This document shows, one piece after another, positions 1-8,046 of a stretch of 64,000 nt of DNA. Location of the stretch: contig DKUO01000023.1 of assembly GCA_002490705.1 (NCBI GenBank), positions 11,375-75,374 on the forward strand. Direction: 5' to 3'. Both the position numbers and the translations under genes were made by a program. Source of the stretch: Lachnospiraceae bacterium UBA7202 (GTDB taxonomy: Bacteria > Bacillota > Clostridia > Lachnospirales > Lachnospiraceae). The notes below the pieces were generated by a model. It was not told the DNA's origin. It saw only the letters and a list, made by a program, of their open reading frames with translations, and made no database searches. Position 1 is the first letter of the stretch. Each line of letters begins with the position of its first letter.

Positions 1-272
1 ACGAAAACGGGAGCGTAATGGTGACGATAGAAAACGAAAATAACAAGGTAGTCTTATCCGTGCAGGATACCGGCATCGGGATCGCACCTGAACATCAGGA
101 GCGGATTTTTGAACGGTTTTACCGTGTGGATAAAAGCCATTCCAAGGCAGTCGGCGGAACAGGGCTTGGGCTTTCCATCGTAAAACACGCCGCTAAGATC
201 CATAATGCCAAAATAGAGATAAAAAGCCTTGTAGGAAAAGGCTCGACCGTGATTGTAACATTCCCTAAATAG
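1..272 (+). CDS. Sensor histidine kinase, C-terminal fragment cut by window edge
   Basis: The frame is open at the left edge and ends with TAG at 270-272. What remains is the end of an HATPase_c domain. The G1 box DTGIGIAPEHQERIFERFYR is followed by the G2 box GGTGLGLSIVKH and a final beta strand. These are the ATP-binding boxes of HisKA-type, PhoR-like kinases that phosphorylate a response regulator; the sensing part and H-box lie outside the window. The last 8 bases overlap the tail of the AraC gene on the opposite strand, so the two genes converge without a separate terminator. The class is certain; the signal sensed cannot be told. Confidence 0.9.
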   Translation, partial: ENGSVMVTIENENNKVVLSVQDTGIGIAPEHQERIFERFYRVDKSHSKAVGGTGLGLSIVKHAAKIHNAKIEIKSLVGKGSTVIVTFPK

Positions 273-1053
273 GCGGGAATCCTTGCCGCCCATACTCCGA
301 AGGCGTCATTCCGCACACCTTTTTAAAATAGCGGGTAAAATGCGGCAGACTGTCAAACCCGGCTTGCACGGCCGCCTGTCCTACCGGCATTTTTTCCACC
401 CGCAGCAGATACTTAGATCGCTCCAGTCGGGCATCCAGCAACTCGGATTTGGGCGAGCGGTTAAAAAACAGCTTATAGTAGCTGTAAAACTGGCTCGTTC
501 CCAGATTCGTCAAAGCCGCCATACTTTCCGCATCCCATTTTTTGTCCATATGCGTCAAAATCTCGGTTCTTGCCTTCCTGAACTGCTCAAAGAGATCGGC
601 CTGGAAATCTCTCCCCTTCGGAAAGGTGTGAATCTGTCTGGAAAAAAGAATAAACAGCTGGTGCATCAGTTTGTCAATCTCTTCCTGATAATAATCCTGC
701 TTTGTCACACTTTCCACATAAATCAATTTGAACAGCGTATTCATGGCGTCGGGATATAGCGGATAGACAATTTTGTTGACGGGAAGGTCGTACGCCGTCA
801 GAAAGCTGTCATCATCGCAGGTAAAATGCACAAAGCTGTTTTTAAAACGTTCAACTGCCTGATAAATCTGCGGCTCTCCCGGCGTATACAGCATACATGC
901 CCCTTCCTTTGTCATTTGCATTCTGCCGCCCGTCTGCACTTTCATCGGCGTCATGAAATAGAGAAAGAGATAATCCCCGCTGCCCTCGGGGCGGTTGATC
1001 AAATCGCAGTCCGGGTTGGATCGGTTATAATCGCAGTAGCCTGTATGAAACAT
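265..1053 (-). CDS. AraC family transcriptional regulator
   Basis: A 262-residue regulator with an N-terminal cupin-like ligand domain (about residues 10-140) and two C-terminal helix-turn-helix motifs. The last 100 residues carry the AraC signature: AVQAGFDSLPHFTRYFKKVC followed by GMTPSEY. The start was set at the ATG at 1053 because GGAGG sits 6 bases upstream; an upstream in-frame ATG would put the ribosome site inside the gene. It is divergent from the GH51 arabinofuranosidase at 1212, so it probably controls that gene in response to a pentose or arabino-oligosaccharide. The target and ligand are inference from position only. Confidence 0.92.
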   Translation of the reverse strand: MFHTGYCDYNRSNPDCDLINRPEGSGDYLFLYFMTPMKVQTGGRMQMTKEGACMLYTPGEPQIYQAVERFKNSFVHFTCDDDSFLTAYDLPVNKIVYPLYPDAMNTLFKLIYVESVTKQDYYQEEIDKLMHQLFILFSRQIHTFPKGRDFQADLFEQFRKARTEILTHMDKKWDAESMAALTNLGTSQFYSYYKLFFNRSPKSELLDARLERSKYLLRVEKMPVGQAAVQAGFDSLPHFTRYFKKVCGMTPSEYGRQGFPPI

Positions 1054-1140
1054 CGGAAACCTCCTTTTCCCCATCATAGCCCAATATCGGAAGAAAAGTC
1101 AAATATGGCGCAAGAAAAGATATGGTTATTTTTATTCCTT

Positions 1141-1193
1141 TTGTTACAATAAACATACAACCTTATTGAGATTGTACAACTATATCGTATGCT
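1141..1193 (+). promoter_or_regulatory. Promoter and possible operators of the arabinofuranosidase gene
   Basis: TTGAGA at 1166-1171 and TATGCT at 1188-1193 are separated by 16 bases and can serve as -35 and -10. Two similar palindromes flank the -35: TTGTTACAA at 1141-1149 and TTGTACAA at 1172-1179. Their centres lie about three helical turns apart. They could bind the divergent AraC regulator, but this is untested. Confidence 0.4.
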
Positions 1194-1211
1194 GAAAGAA
1201 AGGAACGAAAT

Positions 1212-2711
1212 ATGAAAAAAGCGCAAGTTATCATCGACAAAGAGTACATCGTAAGTGAAATCGACAAAAGGGTTTATGGATCTTTTATCGAGCATCTGGG
1301 ACGGGCAGTCTACGAGGGCATCTATCAGCCCGAAAGTCCTTTCGCGGATGAGCAGGGGTTCCGCAAAGATACGCTGGAACTGGTAAAAGAATGTAACGTC
1401 CCCATTGTGCGCTATCCGGGCGGTAATTTTGTGTCCGGCTACCGCTGGGAGGACGGTGTTGGCCCGAAGGATAAAAGGCCCGCTCAGGTCGACCTCGCAT
1501 GGCAGGTTGTGGAGTCCAATCAATTCGGCCTCAATGAGTTTGCCGACTGGTCAAAGAAAGCCGGCAGTGATATTATGATGGCTGTCAATCTGGGAACCAG
1601 AGGTCTGCAGGAGGCAAAGGAACTGCTGGAATACTGTAACTTTAAAGGCGGCACCCTGATGAGCGATCTGCGCAGATCCCACGGTTATGAACAGCCCCAC
1701 GCCATCAAGACCTGGTGTCTGGGCAATGAAATGGACGGACCGTGGCAGACCGGCCACAAGACCGCTGTGGAATACGCCAGAATTGCCAACGAGACCGGAA
1801 AAGCCATGAAAATCTTAGACCCCACAATCGAACTGGTGGCCTGCGGCAGCTCCAATTCCCATATGCCAACGTTCGGCGAGTGGGAGGCAACCGTGTTGGA
1901 CGAATGCTACGATACCGTTGATTATGTCTCCATGCATCAATATTACGGCAATCGGGATAATGATTCCGCAAACTTCCTTGCAAGCAGCGTGGATCTGGAT
2001 CAGTTTATCTCCACGGTGATCTCCATCTGCGATTACATCAAAGGCAAACATCATGGCAAGAAGAATATCAATATCTCTCTGGATGAGTGGAATGTGTGGT
2101 TCCATTCCGAGGAAGCGGACAAACAACTCGAAAAATGGGTACAAAAGCCCCACCAACTGGAGGACATCTATAATTTTGAAGACGCTCTGTTAGTGGGAAG
2201 TATGCTGATCACGATTCTGCGCCATGCAGACCGGGTAAAAATCGGCTGTCTCGCACAGCTCGTAAACGTAATCGCGCCGATTATGACCTCCGACACGGGC
2301 GCATGGAGACAGACCATCTTCTATCCTTATATGCACGCGGCTACCCTCGGACAGGGAACTGTATTAAACACCATTGTGAAATCCCCTGTATATGAGGCAA
2401 AGCAGTATGGCGAGGCCCCCTATCTTGACTGTGTTGTGATAGAGAACCCAGAAAAAGAAGAGTTGGTCGTCTTTGCCGTCAACAAGGATTTGGACGAGGA
2501 TATGGAAGTAACCATAGATCTGCGCCAGTATACAGACTATCGGGTACAGGAACATATCGTCATGCACAACGAGGACTTGAAGGCGGTAAACACGGAGTCG
2601 GACCCGAACCGTGTCAGTCCGCAGGCAGGCGGAAACGCCAAGGTGGACAACGGCACATTACAGGCAGTCTTCCTTAAAAAGAGCTGGAACGTAATCCGCC
2701 TGTCCAAATAG
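1212..2711 (+). CDS. abfA: Alpha-L-arabinofuranosidase, glycoside hydrolase family 51
   Basis: A 499-residue retaining hydrolase that releases arabinofuranose from arabinan and arabinoxylan oligosaccharides. The TIM barrel carries the acid/base Glu173 in WCLGNEMDG and the nucleophile Glu292 in ISLDEWNVW. Both positions match the usual GH51 spacing, and the length is typical. A C-terminal beta-sandwich follows from about residue 390. There is no signal peptide, so it acts in the cytoplasm on imported oligosaccharides. GAAAGGAACG precedes the ATG at 1212. It stands alone, divergent from an AraC regulator at 265-1053 that is its likely controller. Confidence 0.96.
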   Translation: MKKAQVIIDKEYIVSEIDKRVYGSFIEHLGRAVYEGIYQPESPFADEQGFRKDTLELVKECNVPIVRYPGGNFVSGYRWEDGVGPKDKRPAQVDLAWQVVESNQFGLNEFADWSKKAGSDIMMAVNLGTRGLQEAKELLEYCNFKGGTLMSDLRRSHGYEQPHAIKTWCLGNEMDGPWQTGHKTAVEYARIANETGKAMKILDPTIELVACGSSNSHMPTFGEWEATVLDECYDTVDYVSMHQYYGNRDNDSANFLASSVDLDQFISTVISICDYIKGKHHGKKNINISLDEWNVWFHSEEADKQLEKWVQKPHQLEDIYNFEDALLVGSMLITILRHADRVKIGCLAQLVNVIAPIMTSDTGAWRQTIFYPYMHAATLGQGTVLNTIVKSPVYEAKQYGEAPYLDCVVIENPEKEELVVFAVNKDLDEDMEVTIDLRQYTDYRVQEHIVMHNEDLKAVNTESDPNRVSPQAGGNAKVDNGTLQAVFLKKSWNVIRLSK

Positions 2712-2949
2712 TATGGGTTTCGTTCATAAATTGTTCATATTTAATTTTAAAAAACTTCATTTTAGAATCATGATTTAGACATTTCTGCTCCGTATACTAA
2801 AACCATAAGATACAGCAAGGCAAAGCTGATAACAAGTTAGCCGATTAATTTAAAAACTTTTTCATAATAAATGCCAAGTAAGGGAAACTTTACTTGGCAT
2901 CCTCCCTTTTCCGGGGTTTTTACGCATTATCCATGTATACAATTTCCCC

Positions 2950-2978
2950 TTGCCAGATATTTGTTCATATGGTATACT
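2950..2978 (+). promoter_or_regulatory. Sigma-A type promoter of the AGCS symporter gene
   Basis: TTGCCA at 2950-2955 and TATACT at 2973-2978 are separated by exactly 17 bases. A small inverted repeat, GGTAT at 2971-2975 with ATACC at 2982-2986, overlaps the -10 and could be an operator. Confidence 0.7.
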
Positions 2979-3031
2979 TGAATACCGTAAGAATCTTTAC
3001 CATGTGAAAAAAAGTGTTCCATAGCCGTCGA

Positions 3032-3066
3032 CGTAGACATTTGGTTCGGATGTCTGCGCCTTTTTT
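3032..3066 (+). terminator. Terminator-like hairpin in the leader of the symporter gene
   Basis: CGTAGACAT at 3032-3040 pairs with ATGTCTGCG at 3050-3058 (nine pairs, one G-T) and is followed by CC and six T at 3061-3066. It lies after the promoter and 54 bases before the symporter start, so it looks like an attenuator rather than the end of the upstream gene. Confidence 0.5.
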
Positions 3067-3119
3067 CCTTATAGGCTATGGTTGGAACGCACATGCAAGC
3101 AGTGAGGAGGAAAGGTATT

Positions 3120-4613
3120 ATGGTAGAAATGATCACAAAGGTGAACGGCGCCATCAACGGATTCGTATGGGGCATCCCCATGTTGGTGCTGCTCGTCGGT
3201 ACGGGCATTCTGATGACGGTCCTTACCAAATTTTTCCAGCTGTCTCATATTGGGCATTGGTTTAAAAATACCATCGGCGGTATTTTTCATGACAAACATA
3301 TCACCAAACACACGGACAAGGAAGATCAGTCCATCTCTCAGTTCCAGTCCCTGTGTACGGCTCTGGCGGCCACCATCGGAACCGGTAATATCGTAGGTGT
3401 GGCAAGCGCCCTGATCGCGGGCGGCCCCGGCGCTATTTTTTGGATGTGGATCGTAGCTTTTTTCGGCATGATGACCAACTATTCCGAAAATGTGCTGGGC
3501 ATCTACTATCGACGTAAAAATGAACGGAACGAGTGGTCCGGCGGCGCAATGTACTATTTGAAGGACGGGCTCGGCTCTTACAAAGGTTTTAAACAGATTG
3601 GCGCGATACTGGCCGTCCTGTTCTCCATCTTCTGTGTCATGGCCTCTTTCGGTATCGGCAACATGAGTCAGATCAACTCTATCTCCGGTAACATGAAATC
3701 CGCTTTCGGTATCCCCACCTATGTAACCGGTATTGCGCTGTTGATTTTGGCAGCTCTTGTTATCGTGGGCGGTCTGAAACGTATTGCATCCGTCACGGAG
3801 AAACTGGTGCCATTTATGGCTATCCTCTATGTGGCGGGCGCACTGGTCATCTTCTTTATGAATATTGACCAATGCGGCGCTATTTTCTCCGCAATTTTTA
3901 GGGGCGCGTTCGGGCTCCGCGCGGTGGGTGGCGGCATCGTCGGCTCCGGCGTCAAGCTGGCTCTCACATGGGGTATGAAGCGCGGCGTGTTCTCCAATGA
4001 GGCCGGCCTTGGTTCCTCCGTTATGGTACACTCCAGCTCTAATGTAAAAGAGCCTGTCCGTCAGGGCATGTGGGGTATCTTCGAGGTGTTCGCGGATACT
4101 ATGATCGTCTGCACGCTGACCGCCTTTGTGGTACTCTCCTCCGGTCTAGTTGATCTGGAAACCGGCGCGGTGTTGAGCTCCTCCGAGGGTTCCGCTCTGG
4201 TAGGCGAGGCTTTTGCCACCAGATTCGGCAGCGCAGGCCCTATGTTTATTGCCATCGCGATCCTGTTATTTGCATTTTCCACCGTGCTCGGCTGGAGCCA
4301 CTATGGCTCTAAGGCATGGGAGTACCTCTTTGGCACAAAATCCATGATCGCCTACAAAATTGTTTTTGTGCTGATGATCTATGTGGGGGCCACCATGAAT
4401 CTGGGACTTGCCTGGGATCTCTCCGATACATTCAACGGCCTGATGGCGATTCCCAACCTGATCGGCGTCTTAAGCCTGTCGCCCATTGTCATGAAGATCA
4501 CCAAAAACTATGTGGCGCGGGTTCTCAAGAAAGAAGAGATACAGCCTATGCTCTCCGCTTTCCCGGATATCGAGGAAACCCACGCGGAGGAATTGAAGGA
4601 ATTATATAAATAA
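3120..4613 (+). CDS. Sodium:alanine/glycine symporter (AGCS family)
   Basis: A 497-residue membrane protein of about 11 helices that imports alanine or glycine with sodium. Family motifs are clear: GTGNIVGVASALIAGGPGA near residue 97, TNYSENVLG soon after, and SNEAGLGSS near residue 293. The start was placed at the ATG at 3120 because AGGAGG at 3104-3109 is correctly spaced; an ATG 42 bases upstream lies in the leader stem and has no ribosome site. It is a single-gene unit with its own promoter and structured leader, ended by a bidirectional terminator shared with the aldolase gene. Substrate choice between alanine and glycine cannot be read from sequence. Confidence 0.95.
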   Translation: MVEMITKVNGAINGFVWGIPMLVLLVGTGILMTVLTKFFQLSHIGHWFKNTIGGIFHDKHITKHTDKEDQSISQFQSLCTALAATIGTGNIVGVASALIAGGPGAIFWMWIVAFFGMMTNYSENVLGIYYRRKNERNEWSGGAMYYLKDGLGSYKGFKQIGAILAVLFSIFCVMASFGIGNMSQINSISGNMKSAFGIPTYVTGIALLILAALVIVGGLKRIASVTEKLVPFMAILYVAGALVIFFMNIDQCGAIFSAIFRGAFGLRAVGGGIVGSGVKLALTWGMKRGVFSNEAGLGSSVMVHSSSNVKEPVRQGMWGIFEVFADTMIVCTLTAFVVLSSGLVDLETGAVLSSSEGSALVGEAFATRFGSAGPMFIAIAILLFAFSTVLGWSHYGSKAWEYLFGTKSMIAYKIVFVLMIYVGATMNLGLAWDLSDTFNGLMAIPNLIGVLSLSPIVMKITKNYVARVLKKEEIQPMLSAFPDIEETHAEELKELYK

Positions 4614-4640
4614 AAAAAGCAGATTTTGATATAACAAAAA

Positions 4641-4671
4641 ATCCCGGTAAGCTTTCACAGCTGACCGGGAT
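4641..4671. terminator. Bidirectional terminator between symporter and aldolase genes
   Basis: ATCCCGGT at 4641-4648 pairs with ACCGGGAT at 4664-4671, with an inner AGCT/AGCT pairing. Runs of A before and T after let it work in both directions, ending both convergent transcripts. Confidence 0.88.
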
Positions 4672-4697
4672 TTTTTATTTCGTATCTCTAATACAAT

Positions 4698-5666
4698 TTA
4701 CGCCTTACCATCAGAACCGAGCACATTCTTAATCTTGTGTGCAACCATATCCTTAACGGCCTGTCTTGCGGGCTTCAGATACTGGCGGGGATCAAAGTGA
4801 TCAGGATGCTCCGCAAAGTACTTACGGATATTACCTGTCATAGCCAGACGGATATCGGAGTCAATGTTGATCTTACATACAGCAAGCTCCGCCGCCTTAC
4901 GCAACTGCTCCTCCGGAATACCTACTGCATCGGGCATATTTCCACCGTACTGGTTTACCATCTTTACGAACTCCTGCGGCACGGAAGAAGAACCGTGAAG
5001 CACGATCGGGAAACCGGGCAGTCTCTTGATGCACTCCTCCAACACGTCGAAGCGAAGCGGAGGGGGAACCAGAATGCCGTCGGCATTTCTCGTGCACTGT
5101 GCGGCAGTAAACTTGTATGCGCCGTGGGAAGTACCGATTGCAATCGCGAGGGAATCACAGCCTGTCTTGTCAACAAACTCCTCAACCTCCTCAGGACGGG
5201 TGTAGGACTCCTTACCGGCCTCCACGGAAACCTCATCCTCAACGCCTGCCAGTGTGCCAAGCTCTGCCTCAACCACTACGCCGTTCGCATGTGCATACTC
5301 AACTACCTGCTTGGTCAGCGCAATGTTATCCTCAAAAGATTTGGAGGAAGCATCGATCATAACGGAGGTAAATCCGCCGTCGATACAGGATTTACAAAGC
5401 TCAAAGGTATCGCCGTGATCAAGGTGCAGAGCAATCGGGATCTCCGGATTCTCCGCTACAGCCGCCTCAACCAGCTTCACCAGATAGGTGTGGTTCGCGT
5501 ATGCGCGCGCACCCTTGGAAACCTGCAGGATAACGGGGCTCTTCAGCTCACCGGCAGCCTCGGTAATACCCTGAACGATCTCCATGTTGTTCACGTTGAA
5601 GGCACCGACTGCATAGCCGCCGTTATAAGCCTTCTTAAACATTTCGGTTGTTGTTACTAATGCCAT
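4698..5666 (-). CDS. fba: Class II fructose-bisphosphate aldolase
   Basis: A 322-residue zinc aldolase that splits fructose 1,6-bisphosphate in glycolysis. HLDHGDTFELC (about residues 80-90) holds the catalytic Asp and a zinc-binding His. VEAELGTLAG holds a metal-loop Glu, GTSHGAYKF and VLHGSSSVP the other zinc histidines, and NIDSD the phosphate/substrate contacts. The length and the loop before VLHGSS fit class IIB enzymes. It starts at 5666 with AGGAAG upstream. It is transcribed alone from the promoter at 5729-5757. Confidence 0.96.
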   Translation of the reverse strand: MALVTTTEMFKKAYNGGYAVGAFNVNNMEIVQGITEAAGELKSPVILQVSKGARAYANHTYLVKLVEAAVAENPEIPIALHLDHGDTFELCKSCIDGGFTSVMIDASSKSFEDNIALTKQVVEYAHANGVVVEAELGTLAGVEDEVSVEAGKESYTRPEEVEEFVDKTGCDSLAIAIGTSHGAYKFTAAQCTRNADGILVPPPLRFDVLEECIKRLPGFPIVLHGSSSVPQEFVKMVNQYGGNMPDAVGIPEEQLRKAAELAVCKINIDSDIRLAMTGNIRKYFAEHPDHFDPRQYLKPARQAVKDMVAHKIKNVLGSDGKA

Positions 5667-5728
5667 AATGTTTACTTCCTTTCTATTAGAATTTTTTATT
5701 ACTTTCCATCATCTGGAATCCAATTTTT

Positions 5729-5757
5729 ATTTTAACAGCCAGTCCTGAGAAAGTCAA
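5729..5757 (-). promoter_or_regulatory. Promoter of the aldolase gene
   Basis: On the minus strand TTGACT (5752-5757) and TAAAAT (5729-5734) are separated by 17 bases, giving a leader of about 60 bases. Confidence 0.65.
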
Positions 5758-5781
5758 CAACTCTGCGGCGTCTGTGCCTTA

Positions 5782-6681
5782 TCATTCCGGTTCCTTCGGA
5801 ACTCTGATTTCCAGCGCCTGATGCCAGCTTTCGATCTCCACCGCAAGATGTTCTCCGCCGAATTCCCCGTCCAGTGTCCATGCTACCGGCTCCTCTGATT
5901 CCACTTTCAACTTCTCAGTGGTAAAAGTATAAATATGCTCCGACTTCACGCGCTTATCCACCAGAGCGCGGATAATATTATTAATTTCGAGCGGATTCGT
6001 CGGCTTGCGGATCAGCGTCACCTCAAAAAGGCCGTCATCCAACGCCACATTCTGTCCCGTGATTCCCCGGAAACCCCCGACCGAATGGGAATTGGTAATC
6101 ATGCCATAGAGAAATTCTCCCTCGATCACGCTCTCCTTACAGGTAATCTTCAACGGGTAAGAGCGCACAGAAGGCAGGCGTTTCACTCCTTCTATCAGAT
6201 AAGCCGCATGTCCGAGTACGTTTTTCGTGTCCTGGGGCGTCCCGTAAGACACATCCGTAAAAATGCCAAACGCGGCCACATAGATGAATATGCTATGGTT
6301 AAATTTCCCCACATCGCAGGCAAAATTCCTTCCATTCACTACCACATCCGCGGCCCGCAGCATATTTTTGGGAATGCCCAGACTGTTGGCAAAGTCGTTT
6401 GTGCTGCCGGCCGGCACATATCCCACGGGAAGTCTCTGTTTTGACTTCATCATGCCCGAGACAACCTCATCTAACGTTCCGTCACCGCCGCTGCATACGA
6501 CAATTTCGTAGCCGTCCCTTCTCTCCTGCACAGCCTTGACAGCATCGCCTGCCGCCTGCGTCGGATAGGCTGTCACTTCATAACCTGCCTTTACAAACGT
6601 ATCAATGATATCCAGAAGATTACTTCTGATCTGCGCTTTTCCCGCTCTCGGATTATAAACAAAGAGCATCTGTTTTGCCAT
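5782..6681 (-). CDS. Diacylglycerol/lipid kinase family protein (YegS/BmrU-like)
   Basis: A 299-residue soluble kinase of the DAGK catalytic family. The nucleotide-binding loop GGDGTLDEV is near residue 67, with VPAGSTNDFANSLGIP near residue 92. The N-terminal NPRAGK motif is also typical. Members phosphorylate diacylglycerol or related lipids in phospholipid and lipoteichoic acid turnover; the substrate here is unknown. The ATG at 6681 was chosen because GGGAGG lies seven bases upstream; the in-frame ATG at 6696 overlaps that ribosome site. The gene lies downstream of crh beyond a terminator and two further hairpins. Confidence 0.9.
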   Translation of the reverse strand: MAKQMLFVYNPRAGKAQIRSNLLDIIDTFVKAGYEVTAYPTQAAGDAVKAVQERRDGYEIVVCSGGDGTLDEVVSGMMKSKQRLPVGYVPAGSTNDFANSLGIPKNMLRAADVVVNGRNFACDVGKFNHSIFIYVAAFGIFTDVSYGTPQDTKNVLGHAAYLIEGVKRLPSVRSYPLKITCKESVIEGEFLYGMITNSHSVGGFRGITGQNVALDDGLFEVTLIRKPTNPLEINNIIRALVDKRVKSEHIYTFTTEKLKVESEEPVAWTLDGEFGGEHLAVEIESWHQALEIRVPKEPE

Positions 6682-6702
6682 AGCCAAGCCTCCCATTATA
6701 AT

Positions 6703-6775
6703 CGAGCAGGAATACCTTCCTGCTCGCCGCGCGGCCCGTGCGCCGCTTTAGCGGCATATTTCCTCTGCACGGGCC
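6703..6775. repeat. Two strong inverted repeats upstream of the lipid kinase gene
   Basis: A perfect 10-base inverted repeat, CGAGCAGGAA at 6703-6712 and TTCCTGCTCG at 6717-6726, lies 22 bases upstream of the kinase start. Next to it GGCCCGTGC at 6733-6741 pairs with GCACGGGCC at 6767-6775 around an inner GCCGC/GCGGC hairpin (6742-6755). No T-runs follow, so these are not simple terminators. They could shape the 5' end of the kinase mRNA. Confidence 0.55.
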
Positions 6776-6782
6776 TGCGCAT

Positions 6783-6816
6783 AAAAACAGCTGCCCAGAA
6801 CACGACCCTGAGCAGC
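6783..6816 (-). terminator. Terminator after the crh-like gene
   Basis: On the minus strand GCTGCTCAG (6816-6808) pairs with CTGGGCAGC (6798-6790), allowing one mismatch. It is followed by TGTTTTT. This ends the ftsH-to-crh block 44 bases after the crh stop codon. Confidence 0.7.
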
Positions 6817-6859
6817 CTGCAATTATGCCTTATCAAATGTCAATCCTGTCGCGCCTATC

Positions 6860-7114
6860 CTACTTGGTGGTCAGGAATTTTTCGATCTGTGCAACCGCAG
6901 TCTCCTCATCCGTTCCGTCCGCAGTCACTACTACCTCTGCACCGCTCTCCAGTCCCATGCTCATCATACCCATGATACTCTTCGCGTTTACCTTTTTGTT
7001 GTCAGAACCAAGGTAGATGGTGCTCTCAAACTGGCTTGCTACCTGCACCAGCATAGCCACCGGGCGCGCCTCGAGCCCTGTCTCCAGTTTGATCTGGATT
7101 GACTTCTGAATCAT
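6860..7114 (-). CDS. crh: Crh-like HPr family protein lacking the active-site histidine
   Basis: An 84-residue HPr-fold protein. In PTS HPr, His15 in GLHARP accepts phosphate from enzyme I. Here the motif reads GLEARP, with Glu15, so PEP-dependent phosphotransfer is not possible. The regulatory site is kept: Ser46 in NAKSIMGMM is the residue that HPr kinase (HprK, encoded at 10963-11904) phosphorylates. This is the pattern of Bacillus Crh, which has Gln15 and acts as a co-repressor partner of CcpA. The neighbour order rapZ-whiA-crh also matches Bacillus, though yvcK is missing. The start has GAGGAGG nine bases upstream. Role in carbon catabolite control is inferred. Confidence 0.9.
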   Translation of the reverse strand: MIQKSIQIKLETGLEARPVAMLVQVASQFESTIYLGSDNKKVNAKSIMGMMSMGLESGAEVVVTADGTDEETAVAQIEKFLTTK

Positions 7115-7132
7115 AATATTTTCCTCCTCTTT

Positions 7133-8035
7133 TTATGATCTGATTTTGTCAGCAATTTCGCTCAGCCTGCGCAATCTATGATTTACCCCGGATTTCCCCA
7201 CAACCGGCTCCAGATATCCGCCCAGCTCTTTCAGGGCCGCGTCCGGATATTCCAGCCGTACTTCCGCCATCTGCCGCAGATTGTCCGGAAGATTTTCAAA
7301 GCCATACCTGTCTCTAATCAGAAGAATATCCTCAATCTGTCTTCCGGCCGCAGTCACCGTTTTGGAAATGTTGGCCGTCTCACAGTTGACTCTCCTGTTG
7401 ATGGAGTTACGCATCTCTTTCAGGATTCTCATATTTTCCAATTCCATCAAAGATACATGCGCGCCCATCACATTAAGCAGATCCACAATGCCCGCGCCCT
7501 CTTTCAGATAAACGACATGGTACTTTTTCCTTCCTATGATCCTTGCCTCAATCTGAAATTCCAAAAGCATCTCCTGTAGCTGCAACGCCTGCGCCTTCTC
7601 ATCACAGACGAACTCAAGATGATAGCTTTTCTTTGGGTCGCTCATGGAACCCACACACAAAAAAGCGCCACGCAGATAGGCTCTTGCACAACAGGAACTC
7701 TTAACCAGAAGTGGATTGACCGTTTGAGTCAGGTCGATCTTACCACTCTCATCCCCGGCAAGGCACAATGCCTGCAACACTCTGCGTTCCTTCTCGTCGT
7801 CGGGGATCGCTCTCTGTTTACCCCGCATAACAGTTTCTATATTAAATGTTTTTTTTAATAATGTAAAGCACTTTCTCGCAACTGCATCATTTTCCGTGTC
7901 CAGACACAGATGCCGCCCGCCGTCGCAGACTCCGCCGCCGAAAAACAAAAGCGCCGCAAGCTCTGCTAGCTGACAATGTCTGGCCGTGCTCACATGGGCC
8001 GCGAGTTCCTCCTTTACACTCCCGGAAAAAGACAT
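7133..8035 (-). CDS. whiA: DNA-binding protein WhiA
   Basis: A 300-residue protein with an N-terminal pair of LAGLIDADG-type homing-endonuclease-like domains and a C-terminal WhiA helix-turn-helix. The opening SFSGSVKEELA is the family signature. The C-terminal third contains NRRVNCETANISKTV and a final LRRLSEIADKIR. WhiA regulates sporulation genes in Streptomyces and links cell division and chromosome segregation in Bacillus. It lies 11 bases after rapZ and 18 before crh, so the three are cotranscribed. AGAGGAAG precedes the start. Confidence 0.96.
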   Translation of the reverse strand: MSFSGSVKEELAAHVSTARHCQLAELAALLFFGGGVCDGGRHLCLDTENDAVARKCFTLLKKTFNIETVMRGKQRAIPDDEKERRVLQALCLAGDESGKIDLTQTVNPLLVKSSCCARAYLRGAFLCVGSMSDPKKSYHLEFVCDEKAQALQLQEMLLEFQIEARIIGRKKYHVVYLKEGAGIVDLLNVMGAHVSLMELENMRILKEMRNSINRRVNCETANISKTVTAAGRQIEDILLIRDRYGFENLPDNLRQMAEVRLEYPDAALKELGGYLEPVVGKSGVNHRLRRLSEIADKIRS

Positions 8036-8046
8036 AACTCTTCCTC

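Larger units (their letters stand above)
2712..3119 (+). promoter_or_regulatory. Long AT-rich intergenic region with structured leader of the symporter gene
   Basis: This is the only stretch over 300 bases without a gene. It starts AT-rich with no recognisable element up to 2870. A perfect 11-base inverted repeat follows (ATGCCAAGTAA at 2871-2881, TTACTTGGCAT at 2890-2900); no T-run follows at once, so it is only terminator-like. A promoter lies at 2950-2978. The transcribed leader of about 135 bases holds a terminator-like hairpin (3032-3066) nested in an 8-base stem, CCATAGCC at 3019-3026 with GGCTATGG at 3074-3081. No known riboswitch consensus was recognised. Confidence 0.5.

Noticed and set aside
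2712..2900. Known riboswitch (c-di-GMP, glycine or purine type)
   Set aside because: No consensus core was recognisable; only the inverted repeat at 2871-2900 is supported.
3069..4031. 320-codon frame antisense to the symporter gene
   Set aside because: Shadow of a gene with intact family motifs; composition (His/Asp-rich) is typical of antisense translation.
6860..7114. Ordinary phosphocarrier HPr of the PTS
   Set aside because: Residue 15 is Glu, not His, so enzyme I phosphorylation is excluded.
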